Source of the DNA: GCA-2732755 sp965228265
GTDB taxonomy: Bacteria > Planctomycetota > Phycisphaerae > Phycisphaerales > UBA1924
Assembly (NCBI GenBank): GCA_965228265.1
Contig: OZ245804.1
Span: 310,001-374,000, forward strand
DNA length: 64,000 nucleotides
Reading direction: 5' to 3'
Position 1 is the stretch's first letter; each line of letters opens with the position of its first letter. The notes under the pieces are model-generated. The model was not told the origin of the DNA. It saw only the letters and a program-made list of their open reading frames with translations, and searched no databases. Shown piece after piece: positions 46,007 through 54,861 of this stretch. Position numbers and translations under genes: made by a program.

Positions 46007-49000
46007 ATGGTGCGCACGTTCGTCGCAATGCTTTTGATGATCTCGGCAACGCTCGCCCGCGGGCAGGCCGTCGGCGGGTTCGCGGATCTCGCCGAGTTGC
46101 TCGACGCGCTCGAGACCGCCGACGCGAACATCGAGAAGCTCAGCGCCAAGATCCTGTACGAGCGCGAGTACGCGCTGGCCGGCGATCTGCAGACGCGCGA
46201 CGGGAGCGTGTCGTTCGTCGTGAGTGAGAAGCCCGAGGGCGGCAAGAGCCGGGCCTTCGCGGTGGTCTTCGACACCACGATCATCGGCGAACGCTCCGAG
46301 CCCGACGGCCGAACGTTCGTCTTCGACGGGCAGTGGCTCACCGAGCGCATCCCCGAGGAGAAGCTGGTCCTGCGCAGGCAGGTCGCCCCGCCCGGCGCGG
46401 ACTTCGACCCGCTGAAGATCGGCGAAGGCCCCCTGCCGCTGCCCCTTGGTCAGAAGAAGGCGGACATCCTGGCCAACTACAACGCCACGATGCTCCCGCC
46501 CGAGGAGGGCATCGGGCACCGCGAGGACCTGGTGCAGTTCACGAAGAAGTGCGCACAGCTCCTGCTTGTGCCCAACGAGGTGCGTGCGCCCAAGGACGAC
46601 TTCGAGGAGATCCGCCTCTGGTACGTCAAGGGCGAGAAGGGCCTCTTGCCCCGGATGGCGATGACGCTCAATAAGACGGGCGACGAGGTGGTCGTCCGGC
46701 TCTGGAACGTCAAGCTGAACGAGAACGCCGAGATCGACGAGGCGGACTTCGATGACGAGATCCCCGAGGGCTGGGACGCGGACATCCAGCCCTACCGCGG
46801 CGCGCAGTTACTGCCGAACGAGGACACATCCCCCGTGCTCGCGCGGCTCATCGAACAGCCGGAGATCGCAACCCTCGGCGACACACTCAAACAGGAGCAG
46901 CCGGAGTTCACGCTCCATCCAACGGTGCAGCGTCTGCTCGACGCGCCGCACACCGACGAAGACACCGCCAAAGACCTCCGGGTCTTTCATGGTTTTTGGA
47001 CCGAGGATGATCTGGATACATCACGGCGCACAGCCCTTGCGATGCTGATCCGGGGCGATGTCGATCACGAGATCTTTGGCTCTGAGGACGTCCCCGCCGA
47101 TCTGCGCGCCGAGGCGGCGATCCGGCGGGGCGAGCCCGAGCTTGCACTCACGCTCACCGAGAACGACGACTCGCTCCGGGCGATCCATCTGCGGACGTGG
47201 GCGTACTCGGAACTGGCGCAGCACGAGAACGCGGCGAAGCAGTCGCGACGGGCCGTCGACGTGATGCTGAAAGAACGCATCGAGAGCGCCGCCGAGCTGA
47301 CCAGCGGCGTGATGGCGCTGATCGAGCGGGCGCGCGTGGCCGGCCCCGAGCGGGCCGACGGCTCGGACTTCCGCACACTCCAGTCGCTGCTCACCCGCGC
47401 CAAGGGCGAACTCGATCGACTCTACTGGCCCGCCACGCTCGCCGAGGCCAAGCTGCTCTACGACAAGGACGAGCGCTCGGCTGCGAACGAGGCGCTGATC
47501 CAGGTGCTGAAGCTCAACCCGCAGTGCGCCGAGGCGTGGCACCTGCTCGGGCTCCTCGCGGTCGATTCGTTCGACTTCGACCGGGTCCGGATGCTGGTCG
47601 ATCGGCTGGACGAACTCGAGGAGGGTCGCACGGCGCACGGCTTGCTCGGCGCGCAGGTGCTCGCCAAGGCGCGGATCCGCCAGGGCGATTCGAACGACGC
47701 GGCCCGCATCGTTGAAGAAGCGCTCGAGAGATACCCGACGAGCCGAGATCTCTTTGCGATGCTCGCCGCCGCCGAGGCCTCGCGGTTTGATTTCGAACGC
47801 GCAAACGAGCTGCTCGACGAGCTCGACACGCTGAGCCCGGGGACGGAGAAGGGGTATCTGCTGGCGGGCTGGGCGCTGTCGGAGCGTCGTCAGTACGCCG
47901 AGGCGGCCCAGATGCTCGAAGAGGCGATGCGCCGTGCGCCCAATATGCCGGGGCCCGCGATCGAGCTTGGGCTCCTCGAACTCCAATCGGGTCGTGATCT
48001 GAACGCGCTCTCGGCTTTGCGCCGCGTCGCGGAGCTCGACCCGTTCAACGCACGCGCTGTGAACAGTCTGAAGCTGCTGGAGGAGCTCGTCGGGTACCAC
48101 ACCGTTGAGAGCGAGCACTTCGTGGTGCGCTACAAGCCGGGGATCGACGAGATCCTGGCGCGTGAGATGACGGGGCCTTTGGAACTGGCGCACGCGCGGA
48201 TCACGGGCGACGAGAACGGGGGCATCGACCACGAGCCGGCGCAGCGAACGGTGATCGAGCTCATGCCCGATCACGCGTGGTTCGCGGTGCGCATCGCGGG
48301 CATGCCCGAGCTGCACACGATCGCGGCCTCGACCGGGCCGGTCATCGCGATGGAGGTCCCCCGCGAGGGCCCGGGGCACAAGGTCGGGCATTACGACTGG
48401 CGCCGCGTAATCGCGCACGAATACGTGCACACCGTGACACTCAGCCGAACCAAGAACCGCCTGCCCCACTGGTTCACCGAGGCGGCGGCGCAGTATCTCG
48501 AAGACGCGCCGCGCGACGAGGCGACGTGCCGACTGCTCGGGGTGAAGCTGCAGACCGACGAGCTCTTCGCGATGGACGAGATCAACATCAAGTTCACGCG
48601 CCCCGAGACCCCCACCGACCGTCAGCAGGCGTACGCGCAGGGGCACTGGATGTACGAGTACATGGTCGAGCGTTTCGGCGACGAGGCGCCGCTGCGACTG
48701 ATGGACGCGTACGCGGAAGGTCGCACGGAATCAGAAGCGATGCCGAGCGAGCTTGGCGTGTCACCCGAGCAGTTTCTCGAGGAGTTCAAGGTCTGGGCGC
48801 GCACAGAGGCCGAGGCGTGGGGCGTTCTCATGCCCGAGGACGCGATCACGATCGCGGAGCTGATCGAGCAGGACAAGATCGAGGGCGTGCCGGGACCGGA
48901 CGACTTTGTGCGCTGGGCGGGCGAACTGCCCGGTCACGCGGAGATCACGGAGATCGCGGCCAAGCTGGCGCTAGAGGAAGCGGGCCGAACGGATGACGAG

Positions 49001-49417
49001 ATGGTCCCGATGCTGATCGCTTGGGCTGAGGCGGTGCCCGTGGCGGAGGAGCCCCACCGCCTGCTGGCGAGGCATTATCTGGACCGGGGGACAGCCGAGG
49101 GCGAGGATCTGGCGCTGCCGCACCTTGAGTTTCTCGACGCGCGGGCGCAGTACACGCCCGCGTACGCGGCTGCACTGGCCAAACGCTACGCAGAAATCGG
49201 CGCCAAAGAGAAGGCCATCGCCAAGGCCGAGCGCGCGGTGAGCATCGCGCCCTACGACGCGGACCAGCGCGAGCTGGCAGCGAGGGTGAACCTCGTCGCG
49301 GGGAGGCTTGCTGACACGGAGAGGCACCTCGATGCGCTCACGAAGCTGGAGCCCGAGATCAAGCAGCACGCAACGAGGCTCGAGCGCGTGCGCGAGCTGA
49401 TGGCCAGGAACCAGTAA
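46007..49417 (+). CDS. Exported TPR protein with peptidase-MA-like (gluzincin) domain
   Basis: 1136 residues from an ATG with AGGAGG 9 bases upstream. A signal peptide (about 1-20, TFVAMLLMISATLARG) implies export. The first ~280 residues look like an outer-membrane-lipoprotein-sorting-type beta domain (FVVSEKPEGGKSRAFAVVF). From about 370 to 690 the sequence has TPR-like helical repeats (LKLNPQCAEAWHLLGLLAVD). A peptidase-MA-like zinc site follows: HEYVH at 804-808 and the downstream Glu at 825 in HWFTEAAAQYLE. More helices and TPR-like repeats end the protein. Probably a periplasmic metallopeptidase; substrate unknown. It ends only 3 bases from the convergent acyltransferase gene. Confidence 0.88.
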   Translation: MVRTFVAMLLMISATLARGQAVGGFADLAELLDALETADANIEKLSAKILYEREYALAGDLQTRDGSVSFVVSEKPEGGKSRAFAVVFDTTIIGERSEPDGRTFVFDGQWLTERIPEEKLVLRRQVAPPGADFDPLKIGEGPLPLPLGQKKADILANYNATMLPPEEGIGHREDLVQFTKKCAQLLLVPNEVRAPKDDFEEIRLWYVKGEKGLLPRMAMTLNKTGDEVVVRLWNVKLNENAEIDEADFDDEIPEGWDADIQPYRGAQLLPNEDTSPVLARLIEQPEIATLGDTLKQEQPEFTLHPTVQRLLDAPHTDEDTAKDLRVFHGFWTEDDLDTSRRTALAMLIRGDVDHEIFGSEDVPADLRAEAAIRRGEPELALTLTENDDSLRAIHLRTWAYSELAQHENAAKQSRRAVDVMLKERIESAAELTSGVMALIERARVAGPERADGSDFRTLQSLLTRAKGELDRLYWPATLAEAKLLYDKDERSAANEALIQVLKLNPQCAEAWHLLGLLAVDSFDFDRVRMLVDRLDELEEGRTAHGLLGAQVLAKARIRQGDSNDAARIVEEALERYPTSRDLFAMLAAAEASRFDFERANELLDELDTLSPGTEKGYLLAGWALSERRQYAEAAQMLEEAMRRAPNMPGPAIELGLLELQSGRDLNALSALRRVAELDPFNARAVNSLKLLEELVGYHTVESEHFVVRYKPGIDEILAREMTGPLELAHARITGDENGGIDHEPAQRTVIELMPDHAWFAVRIAGMPELHTIAASTGPVIAMEVPREGPGHKVGHYDWRRVIAHEYVHTVTLSRTKNRLPHWFTEAAAQYLEDAPRDEATCRLLGVKLQTDELFAMDEINIKFTRPETPTDRQQAYAQGHWMYEYMVERFGDEAPLRLMDAYAEGRTESEAMPSELGVSPEQFLEEFKVWARTEAEAWGVLMPEDAITIAELIEQDKIEGVPGPDDFVRWAGELPGHAEITEIAAKLALEEAGRTDDEMVPMLIAWAEAVPVAEEPHRLLARHYLDRGTAEGEDLALPHLEFLDARAQYTPAYAAALAKRYAEIGAKEKAIAKAERAVSIAPYDADQRELAARVNLVAGRLADTERHLDALTKLEPEIKQHATRLERVRELMARNQ

Positions 49418-49420
49418 GTC

Positions 49421-50188
49421 TTACTTGCCGCGACCGGCCTCGATCTGACGCGGGTTCTCGTTGACGGGCCAACCGGTCCAATCCCGGTAGCGGTCGAAGA
49501 GATCCTGCGCGATGTCCTTGGCGCCCAGGCCCGAGTCTTCGTAGTTGATGGGCTCGTGGAATGTGACGCGGCTTCGGCTCGGGTGCCAGAGGCTGGCGAA
49601 GGCGGGGTCGACCTGGGGTGTGCCGTCGATCACGACGGGGACGACGATGGCTCTGGACTTTTTGATGATGAGCCCGACGCCCGGCTCGAAGGGGATGAGC
49701 TGTCTGGGCGGCCGCTCGAGCCCGCCCTCGGGGAAGATGCCCACCGAGCCGCCCTGCGCCAGTTCGCGGAGCGCTTCGCGTGCGGCGGCGGGGTCGCCGG
49801 CGATGCGGTCGACGTCGATGATGCGCATCCAGTTCCAGAACGTTTCGAGCATCGGCGTGCGCATGTCGCGGGCCATCATCCAGCGGATGTCGTGGCCGCT
49901 GACGAGGTGGACGAGCAGCGGGTCGATGCCGGCGGTGTGGTTGCAGACGAAGAGTGTGGGCCTGCCCGTGGGCGGGATGAGCCCGAGGCCCTCGTAGCGG
50001 ACACGGTGCACGATCCGGGTGTAGAGGCGGAGGATCGCGGCGAGCATGCCGGTGCTCGGCTCGTGGCGTGGGTTGTTGCAGACGGCGCGCGCGAAAAAGC
50101 CGAGACCGACGAGCACGATCAACGCGAACAAAGCCCACAAAGCCAGCCCCGCGATGGACACCGGGGACGTTAGCGAGTACGTCAACAA
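49421..50188 (-). CDS. PlsC-like 1-acyl-glycerol-3-phosphate acyltransferase family protein
   Basis: 255 residues. One N-terminal membrane helix (about 10-35, IAGLALWALFALIVLVGLGF) precedes the acyltransferase domain, with motif I NHTAGIDPLL (the catalytic Hx4D), the second block around DIRWMMARDMRTPML and motif III FPEGGLERPPR. Family members transfer acyl groups to lysophosphatidic acid or related lipids. The apparent start is a TTG at 50188, or the TTG next to it; a downstream GTG is possible. It is divergent from rarA by 60 bases. Confidence 0.9.
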   Translation of the reverse strand: MLTYSLTSPVSIAGLALWALFALIVLVGLGFFARAVCNNPRHEPSTGMLAAILRLYTRIVHRVRYEGLGLIPPTGRPTLFVCNHTAGIDPLLVHLVSGHDIRWMMARDMRTPMLETFWNWMRIIDVDRIAGDPAAAREALRELAQGGSVGIFPEGGLERPPRQLIPFEPGVGLIIKKSRAIVVPVVIDGTPQVDPAFASLWHPSRSRVTFHEPINYEDSGLGAKDIAQDLFDRYRDWTGWPVNENPRQIEAGRGK

Positions 50189-50248
50189 CCTTCAACCGAC
50201 AGAACGCTCAGCCGGCGATTCATGGTCGGTGGGTGATAGGATCACCCC

Positions 50249-51619
50249 ATGGCGGACCTGTGGGCAGAAAGACGGGCGGAGGCGAGGCGCAAGGCGGCCC
50301 CTCTGGCAGTCCGGCTTCGGCCAAGGTCACTCGACGAGCTCGTCGGGCAGACGCACATCGTGGGCGAGGGCAAACTGCTGCGGCGGATGCTGCTGGCCGA
50401 CACGATCACGAGCCTGATCCTCCACGGCCCCCCCGGAACAGGCAAGACGACGCTGGCCCGCCTCATCGCACACCACTCCAAGAAGCACTTCGTCGCCGAG
50501 AACGCGGCCAGCGTGGGCGTGAAGCGGATCCGCGAGATCATCGACGACTCGGCCCGCCGCGTGGAGGCGGGCTCCGGGCGGTCGATCCTGTTCCTCGACG
50601 AGATCCACCGCTTCACCAAGGCGCAGCAGGACGTCCTGCTGGGCGATGTCGAGCGGGGGCTCGTGACGCTCGTGGGCGCGACGACGGAGAACCCGCTCTT
50701 CGCGTGCAACGCGGCGCTCGTCAGCCGATCGACGCTCTTCCGGCTCGAGCCCCTGAGTGTCGAGGACATCAAGGAGGTCTTGCGCCGGGCGATCACGGAC
50801 GAGGAACGCGGGTTCGGGAAGCTGCCCATCGAGGCGAGCGATGACGCGCTCGAGGTCTGGGCGATCAAATCCGACGGCGACGCCCGGCGGGCGCTGACCG
50901 CGCTCGAGGTCGCGGTCATGAGCAGCGACCAGAACGCAAAGCCCATCGTCATCGACCGCGCGGTCGCCGAGGAGTCGATCCAGCAGAAGGCGGCGGTCTA
51001 CGCCGACGACGAGCATTACGACTCGGCGTCGGCGATGATCAAGTCGATCCGGGGCTCGGACCCGGACGCGGCGGTCTACTGGATCGCGCGCATGCTCGAG
51101 GGCGGCGAGGACCCGCGGTTTATCGCGCGGAGACTGGCGATCCTGGCCAGCGAGGACATCGGCAACGCCGACCCGCAGGCGATGGTCATGTCGGCCTCGG
51201 CCTGGACACTCGTCGAACGCATCGGCCTGCCCGAGGCGCGGATCACGCTCGGACAGCTTGCGACATATCTGGCGCTGGCGCCCAAGAGCAACGCGAGCTA
51301 CGTGGCGATCGACGCGGCTATCGCGGATGTGCGCGAGGGGCGGACGATCCCGGTGCCGATGCACCTGCGCGATCCCAATTCATCCCCTACCGCCGACGAT
51401 TCGGGCAAGGGCGTGAAGATGCGCGAGCGGCGCAAGGCGAACGCCGACGAGCGGTATGAGTACAGCCACAGCGAGAGCGACAGCATCACGGGGCAGGACT
51501 ACCTGGGCGTGGAGAAGGCGTACTACGAGCCGATCGATCGGGGCTTCGAGGCGGATCTGCGGAAGCGGCTTGCTGAGATCAAAGCGCTGCGTGAGCAGAA
51601 GCGGGGGAAGAACGACTGA
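50249..51619 (+). CDS. rarA: Replication-associated recombination protein A (RarA/MgsA)
   Basis: An AAA+ ATPase of the RarA/WRNIP1 family that acts at stalled replication forks and is related to clamp-loader subunits. 456 residues with Walker A GPPGTGKTTLARL near 60, Walker B ILFLDEIHRF near 112, sensor 1 GATTENPLFACN near 150, and the C-terminal tetramerisation domain with YDSASAMIKSIRGSDPDAA and EDIGNADPQA. The last ~60 residues are polar and charged. The stop overlaps the next start by one base (TGATG). Confidence 0.95.
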   Translation: MADLWAERRAEARRKAAPLAVRLRPRSLDELVGQTHIVGEGKLLRRMLLADTITSLILHGPPGTGKTTLARLIAHHSKKHFVAENAASVGVKRIREIIDDSARRVEAGSGRSILFLDEIHRFTKAQQDVLLGDVERGLVTLVGATTENPLFACNAALVSRSTLFRLEPLSVEDIKEVLRRAITDEERGFGKLPIEASDDALEVWAIKSDGDARRALTALEVAVMSSDQNAKPIVIDRAVAEESIQQKAAVYADDEHYDSASAMIKSIRGSDPDAAVYWIARMLEGGEDPRFIARRLAILASEDIGNADPQAMVMSASAWTLVERIGLPEARITLGQLATYLALAPKSNASYVAIDAAIADVREGRTIPVPMHLRDPNSSPTADDSGKGVKMRERRKANADERYEYSHSESDSITGQDYLGVEKAYYEPIDRGFEADLRKRLAEIKALREQKRGKND

Positions 51620-52203
51620 TGGGCTGCGCGAGTGACAATCCGAAGGCCAACCTCCGCAAAGAGATCGGTCAGCGACTGGCCCAGCTTGGCGCCAAAGAAA
51701 TCCAGAGGCGATCGGCCCTGGCGTGCGGGCATCTGGTGGAGCGGTATCCCTCGCCCGGGACGGCGATGGCGTACCTGTCGCTGCCGGGCGAGGCCGACCC
51801 TGCGGGTGCGATTGCGATGTGGCGGATGCGGGGCGTGCGAGTGGCGGTGCCCCGTGTGAACTGGGCGGACAAGTCGATGGAACCAGCGCTGCTTGGGACG
51901 GGATTGGGCACGGCTCGTGGAGAGCTTGTGGAAAGCAAGTTCGGCCTGCGCGAGCCGGGCGCGGACGCGCCGACGGTGCCGATCGAGGAGATCGGGCTGG
52001 TGATCGTGCCCGCGCTGGCGTATTCGCGTTCGGGTGAGCGTCTCGGGCGGGGCGGGGGCTTCTATGATCGCTTCCTGGCGCGGCTTTCACCCGGCGCGGT
52101 GACGGTCGGGCTGGTACTCTCGTGTCAGGTCGTCGACGAAGTGCCCGCAGAAGCGCACGACATGAGCGTCGGCGTCGTCATCACGGAGGATGGGCCGGTC
52201 TGA
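51619..52203 (+). CDS. 5-formyltetrahydrofolate cyclo-ligase family protein
   Basis: 194 residues of the 5-FTHF cyclo-ligase (YgfA/MTHFS) family, which converts 5-formyl-THF to 5,10-methenyl-THF using ATP. Key segments are LRKEIGQRL at the N-terminus, AYLSLPGEADP, LVIVPALAYSRSGERLGRGGGFYDRFL (the ATP/folate loop, seen as the short form GRGGGFYDRFL) and the C-terminal VPAEAHDMSVGVVIT. It is coupled to rarA by a one-base overlap. Confidence 0.93.
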   Translation: MGCASDNPKANLRKEIGQRLAQLGAKEIQRRSALACGHLVERYPSPGTAMAYLSLPGEADPAGAIAMWRMRGVRVAVPRVNWADKSMEPALLGTGLGTARGELVESKFGLREPGADAPTVPIEEIGLVIVPALAYSRSGERLGRGGGFYDRFLARLSPGAVTVGLVLSCQVVDEVPAEAHDMSVGVVITEDGPV

Positions 52204-52252
52204 TCCCGATTTTGGGGAGATCGGCTACGGTGGGTTCAGGAGGAATCGAGGC

Positions 52253-53521
52253 ATGCCGCTCCCGTCTCAGAGTCGCTCGTTCGGATCAAGGACATCCCGT
52301 CGCCGTCGCCGCAAGAAGGGCCCGCCCAAGGCGGTGTTCGTTGTGCCGGTGGTTCTCGTCGGGCTGGTGTCGCTCTACTGGCTCTTCGGCGGGTCGGGCG
52401 AGGAAGGGCCCAAGACGAGTGGTGAAGGCTCGCTGGTCGCGGCTGCGGAGAATGTGCTGGTCGATCCGGTGCTGACCGACCCGCTCGGCGATGTCCCCGC
52501 GCCGAACCGGATGCGGGAGGAAGCCCCCAGGGCCGAGACGCGCAGGCCCGCTGCTCAAGAGCCGACGCACGAGACGCTGATGCTCGGGGCGGCTCGCAGC
52601 GAGGCGAGTCAGAACCAGACGGACGAGGTGAACCGGACCCCGCCGCCGAACTCGACGGTGCGCGAGACGACGCGTTCGCAGCCGGCGACAGACCCGGCTG
52701 GCGACCTGCCGCGGGAGGACCCGATCGCCCAGCCGTTGTCGACGGGGATCGCGGCTCTGCTGGACCGCGCTTCGGCTCACCTTAACCGGGGCGAGCTCGT
52801 CTCGGCCCGCGCGGTGCTGAACGATGCGCTGATGTCGCCCCAGGCGAGTGAGTCGGACAAGGCCCGCATCCGTGAGGAACTGTCCACGGTCAACCAGGAG
52901 CTCTTCTTCGGGACGAAGGTGTACCCGGGCGACACGCTCTCGGAGATGTACGAGATTCAGTCGGGCGACTCGCTGGCGCGGATCACGGCCCGTCAGAGTC
53001 TGACGGTCGACTGGCGTCTGATCCAGCGGATCAACCGCATCAACAACCCGTCGCGCATCCGCGTGGGGCAGAAGATCAAGCTCGTCCGCGGACCGATGCA
53101 CGCGGTCGTGGACAAGAGCGATTACCGGCTCGACCTGTACGCGGGCCCTCCCGGTGCGCCGAGCCAGTGGACCTACATCCGCTCGTTCCCCGTCGGGCTG
53201 GGCGAGGCCGACTCGACCCCGATCGGTGAGTTCGTGGTGCGGACCGACTCGAAGCTGATCAACCCGGTCTGGCGCAACCCGCGCACGGGCGAGTTCTTCG
53301 CGGCGGACAACCCCGAGAACCCGATCGGCGAACGCTGGGTCGGCATCGAGGGCGTCGGGCAGTACGCGAACCTCGAGGGCTACGGCATCCACGGCACGAT
53401 CGACCCGGGCTCGATCGGCAAGGACGCCTCGATGGGCTGTGTCCGCATGCAGGACGGCGACGTGGAGATCGTCTACGAGTCGCTCGTCGAGCAGGTGAGC
53501 CAGGTCATCATCAAGCCGTAA
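52253..53521 (+). CDS. L,D-transpeptidase (YkuD) with LysM domain
   Basis: 422 residues from the ATG at 52253, 9 bases after AGGAGG. A basic N-terminus (RRRRRKKG) precedes one membrane helix (about 28-46), giving a signal anchor with the rest in the periplasm. After a Pro/Glu/Thr-rich linker and a short helical repeat (about 165-220), a LysM domain (about 232-277, YEIQSGDSLARITARQ) binds peptidoglycan. The YkuD domain (283-422) has H380 and the catalytic C396 in YGIHGTIDPGSIGKDASMGC. Such enzymes make 3-3 cross-links or attach proteins to peptidoglycan, so its presence agrees with a peptidoglycan wall. The frame opens upstream at 52190, but that part lacks a ribosome-binding site. Confidence 0.95.
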   Translation: MPLPSQSRSFGSRTSRRRRRKKGPPKAVFVVPVVLVGLVSLYWLFGGSGEEGPKTSGEGSLVAAAENVLVDPVLTDPLGDVPAPNRMREEAPRAETRRPAAQEPTHETLMLGAARSEASQNQTDEVNRTPPPNSTVRETTRSQPATDPAGDLPREDPIAQPLSTGIAALLDRASAHLNRGELVSARAVLNDALMSPQASESDKARIREELSTVNQELFFGTKVYPGDTLSEMYEIQSGDSLARITARQSLTVDWRLIQRINRINNPSRIRVGQKIKLVRGPMHAVVDKSDYRLDLYAGPPGAPSQWTYIRSFPVGLGEADSTPIGEFVVRTDSKLINPVWRNPRTGEFFAADNPENPIGERWVGIEGVGQYANLEGYGIHGTIDPGSIGKDASMGCVRMQDGDVEIVYESLVEQVSQVIIKP

Positions 53522-53532
53522 CTTGCTTCAAA

Positions 53533-53659
53533 GTGGCGGAGGCGTCCGGCCTCCGTTTGCACAGACAACTGAGCCACACACGACCCGCTGCTTTCTGGCG
53601 GGTTGTTTTTTGTGCGCACTGATCCGGATATCGACGCGGAGGCTTGAAGACATTGCCAC
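53533..53659. repeat. Paired inverted hairpin element, family A, degenerate copy 3
   Basis: The left arm (53533-53555) is close to the family A consensus, with two changes in the loop region (GGCGTCCGGCC). The right arm (53636-53659) keeps GCGGAGGCT and GCCAC at its ends but is decayed between. The spacer carries a separate intrinsic terminator. It lies between the convergent ends of the L,D-transpeptidase (53521) and the membrane protein (53668). Confidence 0.6.
53583..53611 (+). terminator. Intrinsic terminator after the L,D-transpeptidase gene
   Basis: A 6-bp stem ACCCGC/GCGGGT around a 9-base loop, followed directly by TGTTTTTT. It sits within the spacer of repeat copy 3. Confidence 0.75.
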
Positions 53660-53667
53660 CTGACCAT

Positions 53668-54690
53668 TCATCCGGTGAGTTGGTCGCTGGGCATGACAGG
53701 TGTCGGGGCGTCCGTCACCGCGGCCTGTGCGATCGCCAGGACGAGCCGGCGCCGGGCCGGGGACATGATGAGGCTGACCGCTTCGGGGTTGCACTCGGGC
53801 GGATGGACCATGCCCTGGTTCCACTTCTTGCTCCAGACTTTGGCGGGCCTCGGTGTGCCGGGCGGGCGCTCGGGCTCGGCGAAGAGGGCGACCTCGTTGA
53901 GCATGAGCGGCCGCTTGCGGAGGTCGATCGAGGCGAGCGGGTGCATGGATGACCCCAGCAGGGGCGCGCGGATGACATCGAGTCGTCCCGGGATGACGCG
54001 GACGTAAGTCGGGAAGAAGAACTCGGGGATGACGACCGAACCGAGCACCCCCATGCCCATGGTGAACCAGAACATCACCGCGAAATGAACGCGGTCCCAG
54101 CCGAAGACGGTCAGCCCGACCGCGGCGGCCGCGAGGCCTGTGAGCCACCCGATGGTGGCCAGTTTCTTTGTGCTGTCATCGAAGCCGAGGGCGAGGGGAA
54201 CGCGGGCGATCTCGGGCTCGAAGCCGTGACGGGCATCCGGGAGCGCGTGGATGATGCGGAGTGCCAGCTTTGGGCGCACGCAGATATGGATGCGCTTGAG
54301 AGACTTGAGCGATTCGTAGGGGATCCTGGCGTGGATCGCGCCGCCCCGATCGAAGGTGGATCGGACGTCCCGGGTGATCAGAGTGACGAGGATCACGACC
54401 AGCGCGATGGCTCCGCCCGCGATGAGCAAGGTGGTCCCGACACCGATGGCCGATATGGCGATCCCGAGCACGCCGGTGAAGGTCAGTACGACCGCGACCA
54501 GGCTGTAGGTCAGGTGCATATTGGCCCGCGCGATGTGCTTCGGGATGGTGTGATACTCGGGAAGATCGTCGCGGATGAAGGCGATGGAGTCGTCGGTCTG
54601 GAGGGGCTCATGAGCCGGCGGGTCGGCACCTTCCGGGGGAGGCTCGTTTGGGGCCGATGAGGCCTGCTTTTTGTGGGTGAACTGGGTCAT
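53668..54690 (-). CDS. Membrane protein of unknown function, four helices
   Basis: 340 residues from an ATG at 54690 (MTQFTHKKQ). The N-terminus is polar. Two closely spaced hydrophobic segments occur near 62-85 and 88-108 (LTFTGVLGIAISAIGVG, TLLIAGGAIALVVILVTLI), and two more near 185-207 and 213-240. The cytosolic or periplasmic parts show no known motif, though RVIPGRLDVIRAP is reminiscent of PH-like membrane proteins. I do not recognise the family. It is divergent from gyrB; the 171-base gap contains the promoters. Confidence 0.7.
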   Translation of the reverse strand: MTQFTHKKQASSAPNEPPPEGADPPAHEPLQTDDSIAFIRDDLPEYHTIPKHIARANMHLTYSLVAVVLTFTGVLGIAISAIGVGTTLLIAGGAIALVVILVTLITRDVRSTFDRGGAIHARIPYESLKSLKRIHICVRPKLALRIIHALPDARHGFEPEIARVPLALGFDDSTKKLATIGWLTGLAAAAVGLTVFGWDRVHFAVMFWFTMGMGVLGSVVIPEFFFPTYVRVIPGRLDVIRAPLLGSSMHPLASIDLRKRPLMLNEVALFAEPERPPGTPRPAKVWSKKWNQGMVHPPECNPEAVSLIMSPARRRLVLAIAQAAVTDAPTPVMPSDQLTG

Positions 54691-54861
54691 CCGGGAGAGG
54701 CCTCTGAGGGGACTTTTTGCCCTTCGCATCCTACAATTTCCTGCCCCGAAACGGCGCCCTTATGTGAGGGATTCCGGGGCGACTCTTCAGGCGACACCCA
54801 TCCGCCGACGGGCCCCGATGCTTCGGGCCGATCGGTGATGACGGGTCGCGAGCGAGGCGCG

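Noticed and set aside
54673..54861. Upstream extension of gyrB
   Set aside because: The 63 extra residues do not resemble GyrB and overlap the divergent promoter region.
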